Of a stretch of 64,000 nucleotides of DNA, positions 1 through 10,850 are shown piece after piece (within the stretch, counting starts at the first letter, position 1; every line of letters starts with the position of its first letter). The notes under the pieces were generated by a model that was not told where the DNA came from, did no database searches, and saw only the letters and a list, made by a program, of their open reading frames with translations. Source of the DNA: Chlorocebus sabaeus (taxonomy: Eukaryota > Chordata > Mammalia > Primates > Cercopithecidae); NCBI RefSeq assembly GCF_047675955.1, contig NC_132915.1, forward strand, positions 44,932,526 to 44,996,525, in the 5' to 3' direction. Made by a program: the position numbers and the translations under genes.

Positions 1-30
1 TACAGGCAGATGCCATCATGCCCAGCTACT
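1..30 (-). repeat. Alu fragment at window edge
   Basis: The bases read like the right arm of an antisense Alu ('ccatcatgcccagcta'). They are cut by the window start on the left and pass into L1 sequence on the right. Too short to type. Confidence 0.5.
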
Positions 31-590
31 TGGTTTGCTAATGTTTTGTTGAGGATTTTTCCATCTGTATTCATGAGGGATATTAATCTGTTTTCCCCTC
101 TTGTGATAACTTAGTCTGGTTTTGGCATTCGAGTAATGCCAGGTTCATAGAATGGGTTGGGAAGTGTTTTCTCCTGTTATATAAAGATTGGTATTATTTT
201 TTCTTTACATGTTTGGTAGAATTTGCCAGTGAAGCTATCTGTGTTTGGGCTTTCTCTGTGGTTAGATAATACAATATCCTTATCTGTTAAAGATCTATCC
301 AGATTTTTTATTTCCTTTGAGTTAGTTTCAGTAATTTGTGTTTTTCTAGGAATTCATCCATTTGATCTGAATTGTTTAATTTGTTGGTATACTGTTGTAC
401 AGAGTATTCCCTTATAATCCTTCTAGATGGTAATGATGTTTCCTTCTTCATTATTTTCATAATATGAGTTTTTTCTTTTTTTTCTTTGTTAATCTAGCCA
501 AAGGTTTATTAACTTTATTGCTCTTTTCAAAGAACCAAATTTTGGTTTCATTGATTATCTCAGTTTTATTTTAGTCTTATTTTAAAAATT
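31..590 (-). mobile_element. Old L1 (L1M-type) ORF2 fragment, antisense
   Basis: Reads as the reverse complement of L1 ORF2: 'catagaatgggttgggaagtgtt', 'catgtttggtagaatttgccagtgaa' and 'gctcttttcaaagaaccaaa' follow one another in the usual order at the usual spacing. Heavily diverged with no usable frame. From 590 to about 1115 the sequence is AT-rich intron in which I see nothing firm; it may be more decayed L1. Confidence 0.7.
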
Positions 591-1115
591 AAAGTTATGT
601 ATGCACATTATTTAAATAATCCATTGTGCTATAAAGTTTATTTAGTGTCATTACAGAAAACGGCAGTACTAATTTCTTTGAGGCAAATCCACTTTCTAGA
701 TTCCTAAAAAGAATCATTTTTTCAACTCTCTGAGGTGGTATTTTTTATCTCTTAAAAATTTTTTTTCATGTTGTTAATTGATTTTTTTTAGTTTTAAGTG
801 TTATCTACTGACTTCCTGGTTCAGAGGATCATAATTTAATTCTCATTGCTGCCTGCTTCCCTTTCTGTTCTCTTCATTTAGTGATATTATAATCTTAGAT
901 TAGTTATTCAATGTTTACATTATTGTAGTCATGAAAACTTTAACTTGAGCCCATGTAGTAGTATTCAGTGACATTTTTTACTTTCTTTTACAATTTATTT
1001 TGCTTGGATTAATAATTACCTGCTTTCTTATTTGGTTTGTTTACTTAGTTTCTATGAACTTACCAGGAATTCAACTTCATGCTCCAAACAAATTACCTAA
1101 ATCTCTCTCAATATG

Positions 1116-1189
1116 TTTTTTGTCGTCTTCTTCTTCTTGTTCTTCTTCTCCTCTCCTTTTCCTTCTCCTTCTCCTTCTTCTTCCTTTTT
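1116..1189 (+). repeat. TTC/CT-rich low-complexity tract
   Basis: Irregular (TTC)n/(CCTT)n pyrimidine run just before an antisense Alu fragment, probably the decayed poly-T tail of that Alu. Confidence 0.8.
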
Positions 1190-1338
1190 TAAAGACAGCA
1201 TTTTGTTCTGTCACCCAGGCTGTAGTGCAGTGGCATAATCATGGCTCACTGCAATCTTAACCTCCTGGGCTCAAGTGATCCTCCTGCTTTGGCCTCCCAA
1301 AGTGCTGGGATTACAGGTGTGAGCCACTGCACCTGGCA
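1190..1338 (-). repeat. Antisense Alu, internally deleted, old
   Basis: Starts with 'acagcattttgttctgtcacccaggctg' and jumps from the first Alu arm region to 'ggcctcccaaagtgctgggatta', so about half of the element is missing. It ends 'cactgcacctggc', where a younger Alu has inserted. Confidence 0.8.
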
Positions 1339-1345
1339 TGTTTTC

Positions 1346-1512
1346 TTTTTTTTTTTTTTTTTTTGAGACGGAGTCTCGCTCTGTCGCCCAGGCTGGAGTG
1401 CAGTGGCCCGATCTCAGCTCACTGCAAGCTCCGCCTCCCGGGTTCACGCCATTCTCCTGCCTCAGCCTCCCGAGTAGCTGGGACTACAGGCGCCCGCCAC
1501 CGCGCCCGGCTA
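1346..1512 (-). repeat. AluY, antisense, 5'-truncated
   Basis: Poly-T and right arm only, ending in the middle A-rich region, flanked by the perfect 12-nt duplication 'tggcatgttttc' at 1334-1345 and 1513-1524. It inserted at the very end of the older Alu to its left. Confidence 0.9.
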
Positions 1513-1524
1513 TGGCATGTTTTC

Positions 1525-2234
1525 ATCTTCTTAAATAAATCACTCCTGGAGGCTTTGACCAGTCCTGCTGGAACAGATTTCCCTTTAAGTGCTTTGCTGC
1601 GCATGTGTCATCTTAGTATTTCCTCCCATCACTATCCTGGAAATCCCTCTGCTGTTTTCTTGTGTTGAGTACTCAACTTCTAGAATCCCATGTCTTTCTC
1701 TTTCTCATTTTGGTGGAGTAAATGTTCCATTAGCCTCCTGAGAAAGTTCATGGGAGATAAATATTTTGAGGCCTGGCAGATCTGAAATTGTCTTTCTTAT
1801 AGTCTTGTCTTTGGATGGTGATTTGTTGGGTATAAAATTCTAAGTTAGAAATGATTTTTCCGGCCGGGCGCGGTGGCTCAAGCCTGTAATCCCAGCACTT
1901 TAGGAGGCCGAGACAGGCAGATTATGAGGTCAGGAGATCAAGACCATCCTGGCTAACCCTGTGAAACCCCATCTCTACTAAAAAAATACAAAAAACTAGC
2001 CGGGCGAGGTGGCGGGCGCCTGTAGTCCCAACTACTCGGGAGGCTGAGGCAGGAGAATGGTGTAAACCCGGGAGTCGGAGCTTGCAGTGAGCTGAGATCC
2101 AGCCACGGCACTCCAGCCTGGGCGACAAAGCGAGATTCCGTCTCAAAAAAAAAAAAAAAAAAAGATTTTTCCCTTGGAATTTTGTCAGGCATGGCATCAT
2201 TATTTCCTAATTTCCAGTGTTTTTGTTGAGAAAT
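1525..2234 (-). mobile_element. Ancient LINE remnant (L1ME/HAL1-like), antisense, interrupted
   Basis: Phrases such as 'tttgttgggtataaaattctaagtta' and 'aatttccagtgtttttgttgagaaatg' recall a common old LINE seen antisense in primate introns. An AluY (1862-2163) splits it. Related phrases recur at 4030-5420, 32490-32700 and 49245-50230. Family assignment is uncertain. Confidence 0.4.
1862..2163 (+). repeat. AluY, sense, Old World monkey type
   Basis: Full-length Alu with poly-A, flanked by 'gatttttcc' at 1853-1861 and 2164-2172. It carries 'gccgggcgaggtggcggg' and 'gagatccagccac', changes I associate with cercopithecid AluY and not with human AluY. Confidence 0.9.
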
Positions 2235-2943
2235 GATGTCAGACTTTTTTTTAAAACTTTTATTTTAGGTTCAGGGGTACATGTGCAGGTTTGTTATATA
2301 GGCAAACTCGTGCTATGGGGATCTGTTGTACAGATTATTCCATCCCCCAGGTACTAAGCCTAGTACCCAATAGTTATTTTTCTGCTCCTCTTCCTTTTTT
2401 TTTTTTTCCTCTGCTCCTTTTCCTTCCCACACCCTTTACCCTTAAGTAGTCCATTCTTTTTTTCTTTGTGTCCATGAGGTATCATTTAGTTCCCATTTAT
2501 AAGTGAGAACACATGGTATTTGGTTTTCCTTTCCTGGGTTAGTTTGCTAAGGATAATGGCCTCTAGCTCCATTCATGTTCCCACAAAAGACGTGATCTCA
2601 TTATTTTTTATGACTGCATAGTATCCTATGGTGTATATGTACCACATTTTCTTTATCCAGTCTGTCACTGATGGGCAGTTAGGTTGATTCTATGCCTTTG
2701 CTATTGTGGATAGTGCTGCAGTGGACATTTGTATGCATGTGTCTTTATGGTAGAATGATTTGTTTTCCTCTGGGTGTATACCTAGTAATGGGGTTGCTGG
2801 GTTGAATAGTAGTTCTGTTTTAAGCTCTCTGAGGAATCACCATGTTGCTTTCCAGAATGGTTGAACTAATTTACATTCTCTATCATTAGTATATAAGTGT
2901 TCCCTTTTTTCCTGCAACCCTGCCCCCATCTATTATTTTTTGA

Positions 2944-3251
2944 ATTTTTTTTTTTTTTTTTTTTTTTGAGATGGAGTCTCACTGTTTCGCCCAGGCTGGA
3001 GTGTAGTGGTGTGATCTCGGCTCACTGCAACCTCCTCCTCCCAGGTTCAAGCAGTTCTGCTTGCCTCAGCCTCCCGAGTAGCTGGGATTACAGGCGTCCG
3101 CCACAACGTCCAGCTAATTTTTGTATTTTTTAGTAGAGACGGGGTTTTGCCATATTGGCCAGGCTGGTCTTAAACTCCTGACCTCAGGTGATCTATCTGC
3201 CTTGGCCTCCCGAAGTGCTGGGATTACAGGCATGAGCCACTGCGCCTGGCC
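2944..3251 (-). repeat. Alu (S-type), antisense, full length
   Basis: Poly-T then both arms, ending 'gcgcctggcc'. The flanking duplication 'ttattttttga' is at 2933-2943 and 3252-3262, inside the L1. Confidence 0.92.
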
Positions 3252-3702
3252 TTATTTTTTGACTTTTTAATAATAGCCATTCTGATTAGTGTGGGATGGT
3301 ATCTCATTGTGGTTTTGATTTGCATTTTTCTAATGATCACTGATACTGAACTTTGTTTCATATGCTTGTTGGCTGCATGTATGTCTTCTCTTGAAAAGTA
3401 TCTTTTTATGTCCTTTGCCTACTTAAAAATTTTTTTTTCTCATAAATTTAAGTTGCTTATAGATGCTGGATATTAGACCTTTGTCAGGTGTATAATTTGT
3501 GAATATTTGTTTCCCATTCTCTAGGACGTCTGTTTACGCCGTTGATAGTTTTTTTTGCCGTGAAGAAGGTCTTAAGTTTAATTAAATCCCATTTGTCAGT
3601 TTTTGCTTTTGTTGTGATTGCTTTAGGCATCTTCGTCATGACATCTTTGCGTGTTCCTATGTCCAGGGTGGTATTGCCTAGGTTGTCTTTCAGGGATTTT
3701 TA

Positions 3703-4006
3703 ATTTTTTAATTTTTTTTTTTTTGAGATGGAGTCTTGCTCTGTCTCCCAGGCTGGAGTGCATCGGTGCTATCTCAGCTCACTGCAAGCTCTGCGTCGCG
3801 GGTTCATGCCATTCTCCTGCCTCAGCCTCCCAAGTAGCTGGGACTACAGGTGCCCACCACCACGCTCAGCTAATTTTTGTATTTTTAGTAGGGATGGGGT
3901 TTCACTGCGTTAGCCAGGATGGTCTCCAATCTCCTGACCTCATGATCCGCCTGTCCTGGCCTCCGAAAGTGCTGGGATTACAGGCATGAGCCACCACGCC
4001 CTGGCT
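3703..4006 (-). repeat. Alu (Y/S-type), antisense, full length
   Basis: Flanked by the perfect 18-nt duplication 'gtctttcagggattttta' at 3685-3702 and 4007-4024, inside the L1. Confidence 0.95.
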
Positions 4007-4234
4007 GTCTTTCAGGGATTTTTATAGTCAAACGTATTTCTTAGTCTTTTGTGTAAAACCTGTTTATTTCTCTCTGGACTTTGGAGGAACTACTTTTTTG
4101 TTCCCTGTTTTCTGAAATTTCCATGCATTTAACCTGAGCTCCTTTAGTAGGCCCTTTCGGTTTGAAACTTATATCCTTCGGAATCTGCCTATTTCCATGG
4201 ATTTGTTTCTATAATAGTTTCCTCCCCTTCAGAG

Positions 4235-4425
4235 AGACATTATATAGTGCAGTGGTTAAGAGGATATATCATGGAGCCAGGCTTTCAGGGTTTGAATTTC
4301 AGCTCTGCCCCTCACTAGCCCTGTGAACTTGGGTCATAGGGGTCATAATAGTACCAATCTCATGAGATTATTGTGAAGAATAAATAGGTTTATATATGTA
4401 AAATGCTTAGAACAATGCTTACAAA
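4235..4425 (+). repeat. MIR, sense
   Basis: 'agtgcagtggttaagag', 'ggagccaggctttcagg' and 'gctctgcccctcactag' match the MIR core. The tail 'aatgcttagaacaatgc' follows after a central deletion. Confidence 0.85.
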
Positions 4426-4439
4426 ATAATAAGACTATT

Positions 4440-5420
4440 TAATGTTATAAATTTATATTTTCTCATTCTGCGCCTTTATTTAGATTTTGAACTTCTTGGA
4501 TAGTCTTCTAATTTAAAAAATTTTCAATTTTTTCATCTCCATCTTTTTGGTTTATTATCTGGGAGATTTTTCTTTTATTTTTATTTAGCTTTTTATTTTC
4601 TTAGTTTGTGTTTTTGATTTCTTTTCTTTTTCTTTTCTTTTCTTTGTTTTTTTGTTTTTTTTGAGATGGAGTTTCGCTCTTGTTGCCCAGGCTGGAGTGC
4701 AATGGTGTGATCTCTGCTCACTGCAACTTCTGCTTCCTGGGTTCAGGGATTCTCCTGCCTTAGCCTCCCAAGTAGCTGGGATTACAAGCATGAGCCACCA
4801 CACTCAGCTAATTTTTGTATTTTTAGTAGAGACAGGGTTTCACTATGTTGGCCAGGCTGGTCTTGAACTCCTGGCCTCAAGTGATCTGCCCACCACAGCC
4901 TCCCAAGGTGCTTGGAGGCCAGGCCTGAGCCACTGCACCCGGCCGTGTTTTTGATTTTTAAGAGCTTTTTTTCCTCTGAATATTTCATTTCTTATTGCAG
5001 TCATGGATGTGATATATGGATGTTATACTCTCTCCTATTTTTTTTAGGAGACAATGTTAGGTTTTTTTTTTTTTTTCCCTCTTCTAAGTTGTCATCTTTC
5101 TGCATAGTCTTTCAAGGCATGCTTCTTTCTATGCACCGTATTTTTGGTCTCTCTTTATCATGTTAGGTGCTTCCTAAACTCTTGGTGATTGTTGGCTGTC
5201 TGCTTACGTTGAAAAGTAGGGGCTTCACCTAAAAAGATGACTGGAAGCTCAGTGTATGAGGCTTTGTGTTTGTGGTTTGCTCTGTAGGGTTATTTGGTTA
5301 AGCTGTTTTGATAGAGAACGACTGGCATCAGTATCTTTAGGTATTTTTCACCTGGTTGCTTAGGTTATGTAGGGAAGACACTTCCAATCACTGCTTGACT
5401 GCCATCTTTCTGACAGGACA
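4440..5420 (-). mobile_element. Ancient LINE remnant, antisense, split by an Alu
   Basis: Pyrimidine-rich sequence with 'tcatctccatctttttggtttattatctggg' and, beyond the Alu, 'aagagctttttttcctctgaatattt', a pattern typical of an old antisense LINE. No coding potential. Confidence 0.4.
4621..4944 (-). repeat. Alu (S-type), antisense, full length
   Basis: Long mixed T/C tail, both arms, end 'cacccggcc'. The duplication 'gtgtttttgattt' is at 4608-4620 and 4945-4957. Confidence 0.93.
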
Positions 5421-6289
5421 AGTAGTATTAAAACTCTAGAGTGCTCTTTTATTATATAACTTTTAACTCAAGCTTATTGTATGTAGTATGAAAAACTTAT
5501 GTCATTTATATCTAATGTCTTATGATCCAGAGACCTTCTGTTTTATCCTCTCCAGGGAATAAACCCCTAGTGTTTTTCTGCCAGACTGGGAAAGAGATAG
5601 GTGCCCAGTTGTGTGGTATAGGGGATAGAGGATCTGAGGATGTAATTATTTTGTTGGCAGACTTTCAACTAATTCTCCTGTTTTCTGCTCTACTTTTACC
5701 CCGATTTTCAAAGGTGTCGTCAATTACTGAGCTTTTGGGGGTTATCAGTTACCACTTGTCCACATGCATTTCAGCTTCCAGTATTTTATTGCTATTATCT
5801 CATCTTTTGTGTTCTTTCTCTTGTGAGTTTATACCTCTGAATTCTGTTTGCGGTTATTTTAATGTTTCATTTTTATTTTTGGGAGAGAGTAGTGTGCTTT
5901 AGTCTGACATTTTTCTTTTCGTATTATGTATTACATGTGCAGTAAACAAAATGTATTATTTACAAAGAAAAAAAGTGGGTGAACCCAGTCTCTTCCAAAA
6001 TGATCCAGCCTGTGGTATGATCAGACAGTTTAAGTTGCAATCTTGAATAATGTGGTAATTTCCCATTAGACAGTGGTTTGTTGCTAGATGTCTATCTATC
6101 TATATATACTACTTTGTATTTCTACATAGCTTTCGCAATGGACATCTTTTACTAGATTGTGAACTCTAAGTCAAGAACTATGTCATGTTCTCTTTGTTTT
6201 TTGAAAAATAAGTTATCAGAAATATCAGAAATGCTCTGAAATGTGCTTTATGAGAAGCATATGCATTTTACTATAATCTCATTTTGTAG
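5421..6289. other. Intron, no firm feature
   Basis: AT-rich intron leading to the first CCDC171 exon. A 126-codon open frame at 5522-5902 has no start context, homology or codon bias that I recognise and is taken as chance. A short piece near 6150-6200 may be L2-derived. Confidence 0.6.
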
Positions 6290-6425
6290 GTTGAAGAATG
6301 CCTCATCAGATGTAAAACAAATACTTAAAACTGAAACAGAGTTGGATATTACTGCTGATCTCAGGAAGAAACTCCATCGGGCTAAAAAAGAAAAATTAGA
6401 AATAACAACCAAACACAATGCAGAG
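6290..6425 (+). CDS. CCDC171: CCDC171 internal coding exon (first in window)
   Basis: 136-nt exon between acceptor 'cattttgtag' (ends 6289) and donor 'gag|gtacga'. The first base completes a codon begun in the previous exon, outside the window. The next 45 codons start LKNASSDVKQ and end TTKHNAE. The sequence is rich in Lys, Glu and Leu and helical, with no signal peptide or membrane segment. From memory, human CCDC171 has the same segment right after a short N-terminal peptide, with a few differences (for example IASL for NASS here, and WAKK for RAKK), as expected for another primate. The protein is a long coiled-coil protein of poorly defined function. The length is not a multiple of three, so skipping would shift the frame. 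An ATG at 6243 upstream of the acceptor opens a longer reading frame, but it lies in the intron and is not a credible start. Confidence 0.93.
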
Positions 6426-6883
6426 GTACGATTTATTTTCCTCTGAAATAATGTTAAAAGTTGAGTTTGATTTTTTAGATTTATTTCATATGAAAAACTC
6501 CATGTTTAACCTTTATCACTATACCATTCTTGTGTTTAAAAAGGAAATTGTAATAAATAAAACATGATTTTAAAATGTAGTGTAATTGCATAAGTGTTAA
6601 AGTAAAACTTTAATGAATTATGTTTATTTCTATGTTATCTTAGATTTATTTTAATTAATGGGTTCAATTGATTAAAAATATTAATTTATGAACGTGTTTG
6701 ATGATTAAAGGATTTATAAATCAGACATTTTTGAAATCATAATGTAGGTTCCTTTAAGGTCTCAGTTATAGAACAATCTCAAGTAAATTTGAGTATGGAA
6801 TTTTTAATCATAGTTTAATTCATAAATTATCTTACTTTATGTTATACTTTCATTATTTTATGTTACTTTCATTATTTTATTAG

Positions 6884-6930
6884 TATGTATGTGTATATAT
6901 ATATTTCATATGTGTATGTATATATTCCAA
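6884..6930 (+). repeat. TA/TG-rich microsatellite
   Basis: Irregular run of TATG, TGTA and TATA units in the intron after the first exon. Confidence 0.8.
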
Positions 6931-7054
6931 GATAGTTTTTCTTCCCTTCTAAGATAACTCATGAGTCATATCTTTATGCCTCTTCTCTCTGTTGTGTTCT
7001 TTCTCCTTTTTTCTCTGCTAAATCTTATTTATTCTTAAAACTCAGTTTGGGCCA

Positions 7055-7250
7055 CCTGGTGTAGTGGGAAGAATATCAAATTACACAGAGCTCAATTCAT
7101 TCCTGGCCTTTCCATTTAAGATGCGTCATCTTGGGCTACTTGTTTATCCTGTACACCATTGGTTTCTCATTGTGCACTGCTGGTCCCAAAGGATTGTTGT
7201 GATAATTAAGTGAAATAAAATTTGGAAAGTACTCGTGTACTGTAATAGTA
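7055..7250 (+). repeat. MIR, sense
   Basis: 'tggtgtagtgggaagaatatcaaa' corresponds to the MIR head and 'ggattgttgtgataattaagtgaaa' to its tail. Strongly diverged. Confidence 0.7.
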
Positions 7251-7439
7251 GCTGTAATTTATTGACAGTTAAGTGTAAGCAGTATGTTTTTCTTCCCTTT
7301 TTGCTAAGTTATGCAGTTCTTATGTTGGGAAACCTTGTCATGTCTCTCTAAGTTAAACCAGCTACTACTTTGTTCTTCCACAACATATTGCTGTTACAGA
7401 TATTTTAGAACTAAAACATTTATATCATGCTTATCTGCT

Positions 7440-7560
7440 CTTCTTTAGTTTGTAAACCCCCTGAGAGCTGAAAACAGTGATCCCACTGTGTCTCCATATT
7501 GCTAATGTTTACTGGCACATAGTAGGCCATCAGTCAGTGGTTGTGTACTGAATAAATGTA
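7440..7560 (+). repeat. L2/MIR-family 3' end, sense
   Basis: 'gtttgtaaaccccctgagagc' then 'actggcacatagtaggccatcag' and 'tgaataaatg', the characteristic L2 3'-end sequence. Confidence 0.8.
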
Positions 7561-7567
7561 TAATAAG

Positions 7568-7842
7568 GGCCAGGTGCGGTGGCTCATGCTTATAATCCCA
7601 GCACTTTGGGAGGCCAAGGTGGGTGGATCACTTGAAGTCAGGAGTTCAAGATCAGCCTGGCCAACATGGTAAAACCCCATTTCTACTGAAAATACAAAAA
7701 TTAGCTGGGCGTGGTGGCGCCACCTGTAATCTCAGCTACTTGGGAGGCTGAGGCAGGAGAATCACTTGAACCCTGGAGCTGGAGGTTTCTGTGAGCTGAG
7801 ATTGTGCCACTGTACTCCAGCTTGGGCAACAGAGGAGAGTAT
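7568..7842 (+). repeat. Alu (S-type), sense, 3' end lost
   Basis: Starts 'ggccaggtgcggtggctc' and runs to 'cttgggcaacagagga'. No poly-A follows. It forms an inverted pair with the antisense Alu about 115 nt downstream. Confidence 0.9.
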
Positions 7843-7956
7843 GAAAAGATGATTTTTTTCAGTGTATCTAAGGAGCGGTGGTATTGCTGATTGAAAAAAC
7901 AAGAGATGAATACGTAATCATTCTCTTTGTATTTTTTAGTAGCAATTGAGGTAATA

Positions 7957-8270
7957 TTATTATTATAATTTTTCTTTTTTTTGAGACGAAGTCTCACTCT
8001 GTCACCCAGGCTGGAGTGCACTGGAGTGATCTCGGCTCACTGCAACCTCTGCCTCCAGGTTCAAGTGATTGTAGAATCACTTGTCTCAGCCTCCCCAGTA
8101 GCTGGGATTACAGGCACGTGCTACCATGCCCAGCTAATTTTTGTATTTTTAGTAGAAATGGGGTTTTACCATGTTGGCCAGGCTGGTCTTGAACTCGTAA
8201 CCTCAGGTGATCTGCCCACCTTGGCCTTCCAAAATGCTGGGATTACAGGCATAAGCCACCGTGCCCGGCC
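7957..8270 (-). repeat. Alu (S-type), antisense
   Basis: Includes an AT-rich tail region and both arms, and ends 'gtgcccggcc'. It is flanked by the imperfect duplication 'caattgaggtaat'/'caactgaggtgat'. Confidence 0.9.
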
Positions 8271-8408
8271 CAACTGAGGTGATTTTAAAGTAATAGTTGA
8301 AGTAATTGCTTCTATTTACATTATAATAATCCATATAAAGTGATATGTGTCAAATGTATGCTAATTATTCATAAATGCTAAAACTTATTTTTAAAAACCA
8401 AATGTAGG

Positions 8409-8711
8409 GCCGGGCGCGGTGGCTCAAGCCTGTAATCCCAGCACTTTGGGAGGCCGAGACGGGCGGATCATGAGGTCAGGAGATCGAGACCATCCTGGCT
8501 AACACGGTGAAACCCCGTCTCTACTAAAAATACAAAAAAAAACTAGCCGGGCGAGGTGGCGGGCGCCTGTAGTCCCAGCTACTCCGGAGGCTGAGGCAGG
8601 AGAATGGCATAAACCCGGGAGGCGGAGCTTGCAGTGAGCTGAGATCCGGCCACTGCAGTCCAGCCCGGGCTACAGAGCAAGACTCCGTCTCAAAAAAAAA
8701 AAAAAAAAAAA
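8409..8711 (+). repeat. AluY, sense, young Old World monkey type
   Basis: Nearly consensus Alu with a long poly-A. The duplication 'aaaaaccaaatgta' is at 8394-8407 and 8712-8725. It contains 'ctagccgggcgaggtggcg' and 'gagatccggccac', which I recall as diagnostic of cercopithecid AluY subfamilies. It is one of the best taxonomic markers in the window. Confidence 0.92.
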
Positions 8712-8785
8712 AAAAACCAAATGTACATGTTACTTGAGAGTATTAGTATGATGATAATCATTCTTCTATTAAATAAATTCTTTCA

Positions 8786-8914
8786 CATGGTGGCTCATGC
8801 CTGTAATCCCAGCACTTTGGGAGGCCAAGGCAAGAGGATTGTTTGCACCTAGGAGTTTGAAACCAGCCTGGGCAACAGAGTGAGACCCTGTATCTACAAA
8901 AATAAAATAAAAAT
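8786..8914 (+). repeat. Free left Alu monomer (FLAM), sense
   Basis: A single left arm with its own A-rich tail, flanked by 'aaataaattctttca' (8771-8785) and 'aaatatattctttca' (8915-8929), so it inserted as a monomer. Confidence 0.85.
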
Positions 8915-9127
8915 AAATATATTCTTTCATAATATGTTTATGGTTGTCATTAGATTTCTCAGCAGAACACACTGTTCTCTTTTATTTGATCAAAATGTTT
9001 TGAAGTATATGTTCACATTAAAGAGGTAGGAAATTATCTTAGGGAAGGAAGACAATTTTCTTAAAACAGGAAATTATAATTGGTTCAACTCCAGATTTAT
9101 ATTAGTAATTATTATTATTTTCAATTA

Positions 9128-9132
<5 letters not shown>

Positions 9133-9158
<26 letters not shown>

Positions 9159-9591
9159 TTTTTTAGACAGAGTCTCACTCAGTCTGTTGTCCAGGCTGGA
9201 GTACAATGGTGCTGTCTTGGCTCACTGCAACCTCTGCCTCCCAGATTCAAGCTATTCTTCTGCCTCAGCCTCCCAAGTAGCTGGGATTACAGGTGCCTGC
9301 CACTGCGCCTGGCTAATTTTTGTATTTTTAGTAAAGACGGGGTTTTACCATCTTGAGCAGGCTGGTCTCAAACTCCCGACCTTGTGATCCACCTGTCTTG
9401 ACCTCCCAAAGTACTGGGATTATAGGTGTGAGCCACCGCGCCCAGACAAATTTTTGTATTTTTAGTGAAGACGGGGTTTTACCCTGTTGGCCAGGCTGGT
9501 CTCAAACTCCTGATCTCAAGTGAGCCACCTGCCTTGACCTCCCAAAGTGCTGGGATTCCAGGTATGAGCCAGTGAGCCACTGTGCCTGGCC
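9133..9591 (-). repeat. Three-monomer Alu, antisense
   Basis: One insertion flanked by 'ttcaattatttct' at 9120-9132 and 9592-9604. It has a right arm, then a left arm ending near 9446 ('accgcgcccagac'), then a second complete left arm from 'aaatttttgtatttttag' to 'ctgtgcctggcc' (9447-9591). The extra arm lies inside one pair of duplications, so it came from duplication within the element and not from a second insertion. Confidence 0.88.
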
Positions 9592-10183
9592 TTCAATTAT
9601 TTCTGTAGATGATCATACTTGTATTATGTAGTTAAATTTTTTAGCCATACAATCTTCAAGTATACCCATCAGGAAGCAAGGCAGAGAGGAATGCAGTGAT
9701 CTAAAAACTAAGGCCATGTATGCCTTATCATGTATTCCTAATGTGAACACAAATCATGCATGGTGATTGGCACAAAATATATTTAAAGACTCCTCTAGGA
9801 GTTTTATTGTTGGGGGATTTTAGGCAAGTTACTTCATTTTTCTGAACTACAGTTTTCTTTGATAGGTATTTGAATAATAGATTACTGTTGAAAGGATTTA
9901 TTAGTACACAGAGGGTATGGAAAGAAGAATTGCTTATAGACTCGTAGGATCCAGATGAGATGAAGTTGCATTGATGTACATGATTAGGATAAGAAAATAG
10001 TATAAAGTTTTCATTGTTGCAGTGGTTTTTAGAATCATTTGAGCATAACAATAAAGTTGTGGAAAATAGGACAAGAAGACTGTGAGGCTATTCACATATC
10101 TCATTGGCCCAGATAGTGATGACAGTGCAAGAAAATCCAGATAAATGAGAAAGGGAGAGGGTAAAGAGTGACATAACTTCTTT

Positions 10184-10509
10184 GTGTGTGTGTCTGTGTG
10201 TCTGTGTGTCTGTGTGTTTTTTTTTGAAACAGGGTCTCGCTCTGTCACCCAGGTTGGAGTGCAGTGGTGTCATCTTGGCTCACTGCAGCGTCAACCTCCT
10301 GGACTCAAGTCATCTCCTACCTCAACCTCCTGAGGAGCTGGGACTACAGGCATGCATGTGCCACCATGCTTGACTAGTTTTTTGTATTTTTATAGAGGCG
10401 TGGTTTTGCCATGTTGTCCAGGCTGGTCTTGAACTTCTGGGCTCAAGTGATCCACCTGCCTTGGCTTCCCAAAGTGCTGGGACAACAGGTGTGAGCCACT
10501 GTACCCGGC
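10184..10509 (-). repeat. Alu, antisense, with GTGT-rich tail
   Basis: Perfect 15-nt duplication 'tgacataacttcttt' at 10169-10183 and 10510-10524. The A-tail side has become a (GTGTGTCT)n microsatellite at 10184-10217. Confidence 0.93.
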
Positions 10510-10850
10510 TGACATAACTTCTTTTAGCCAAAAAATACTGGAAACTTAGGACTAATCGGTAGGCTTTATGGCCTGAAGATACTGTCTGACCCAGCCAGTA
10601 CTCTTAAGAGCAGGGATTCTTAAGCTGGAGTCCTCAAAAAGAGAAATCTGGGAATCTGTGAATTTAGATGGGGAAAGCTTATAATTTTATTTTTATTGAC
10701 CTCTAACTGATATTAAGGATTTCCTTCAGTTCTGAAGGGCTTGACCCAGCCAGTCCTCCTTTTAACAAGTCATAGTAGTGTTAGCAATACTTTTGAGTAT
10801 CATCAACAGAAATCACAGATGCATACCACATTTTAGAAATTACAGCTACA

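Larger units (their letters stand above)
2235..4030 (-). mobile_element. L1 3' end and ORF2 fragment, antisense, split by two Alus
   Basis: Begins with the reverse complement of an L1 3' UTR ('ttcaggggtacatgtgcaggtttg') and runs through the C-terminal ORF2 region ('gtgagaacacatggtatttgg', 'atggtatctcattgtggttttg'). It is cut off around 4030, so it is a 5'-truncated copy. Alus at 2944-3251 and 3703-4006 interrupt it. No open frame survives. Confidence 0.85.

Noticed and set aside
1338..2200. Open frames such as those at 1338-1538, 1922-2200 and many like them (reading ETESRSVAQAGVQW or SPRLECSGVISAHCNL)
   Set aside because: These are the standard translations of antisense Alu arms. They recur at every Alu in the window and are not genes.
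5522..5902. 126-codon open frame, + strand
   Set aside because: No recognisable domain, no splice or start context, hydrophobic low-information sequence in intron next to old LINE remnants.
6243..6289. Possible alternative CCDC171 start codon upstream of the first exon
   Set aside because: It lies before a good 3' splice acceptor, and the exon begins in mid-codon, which fits an upstream coding exon outside the window.
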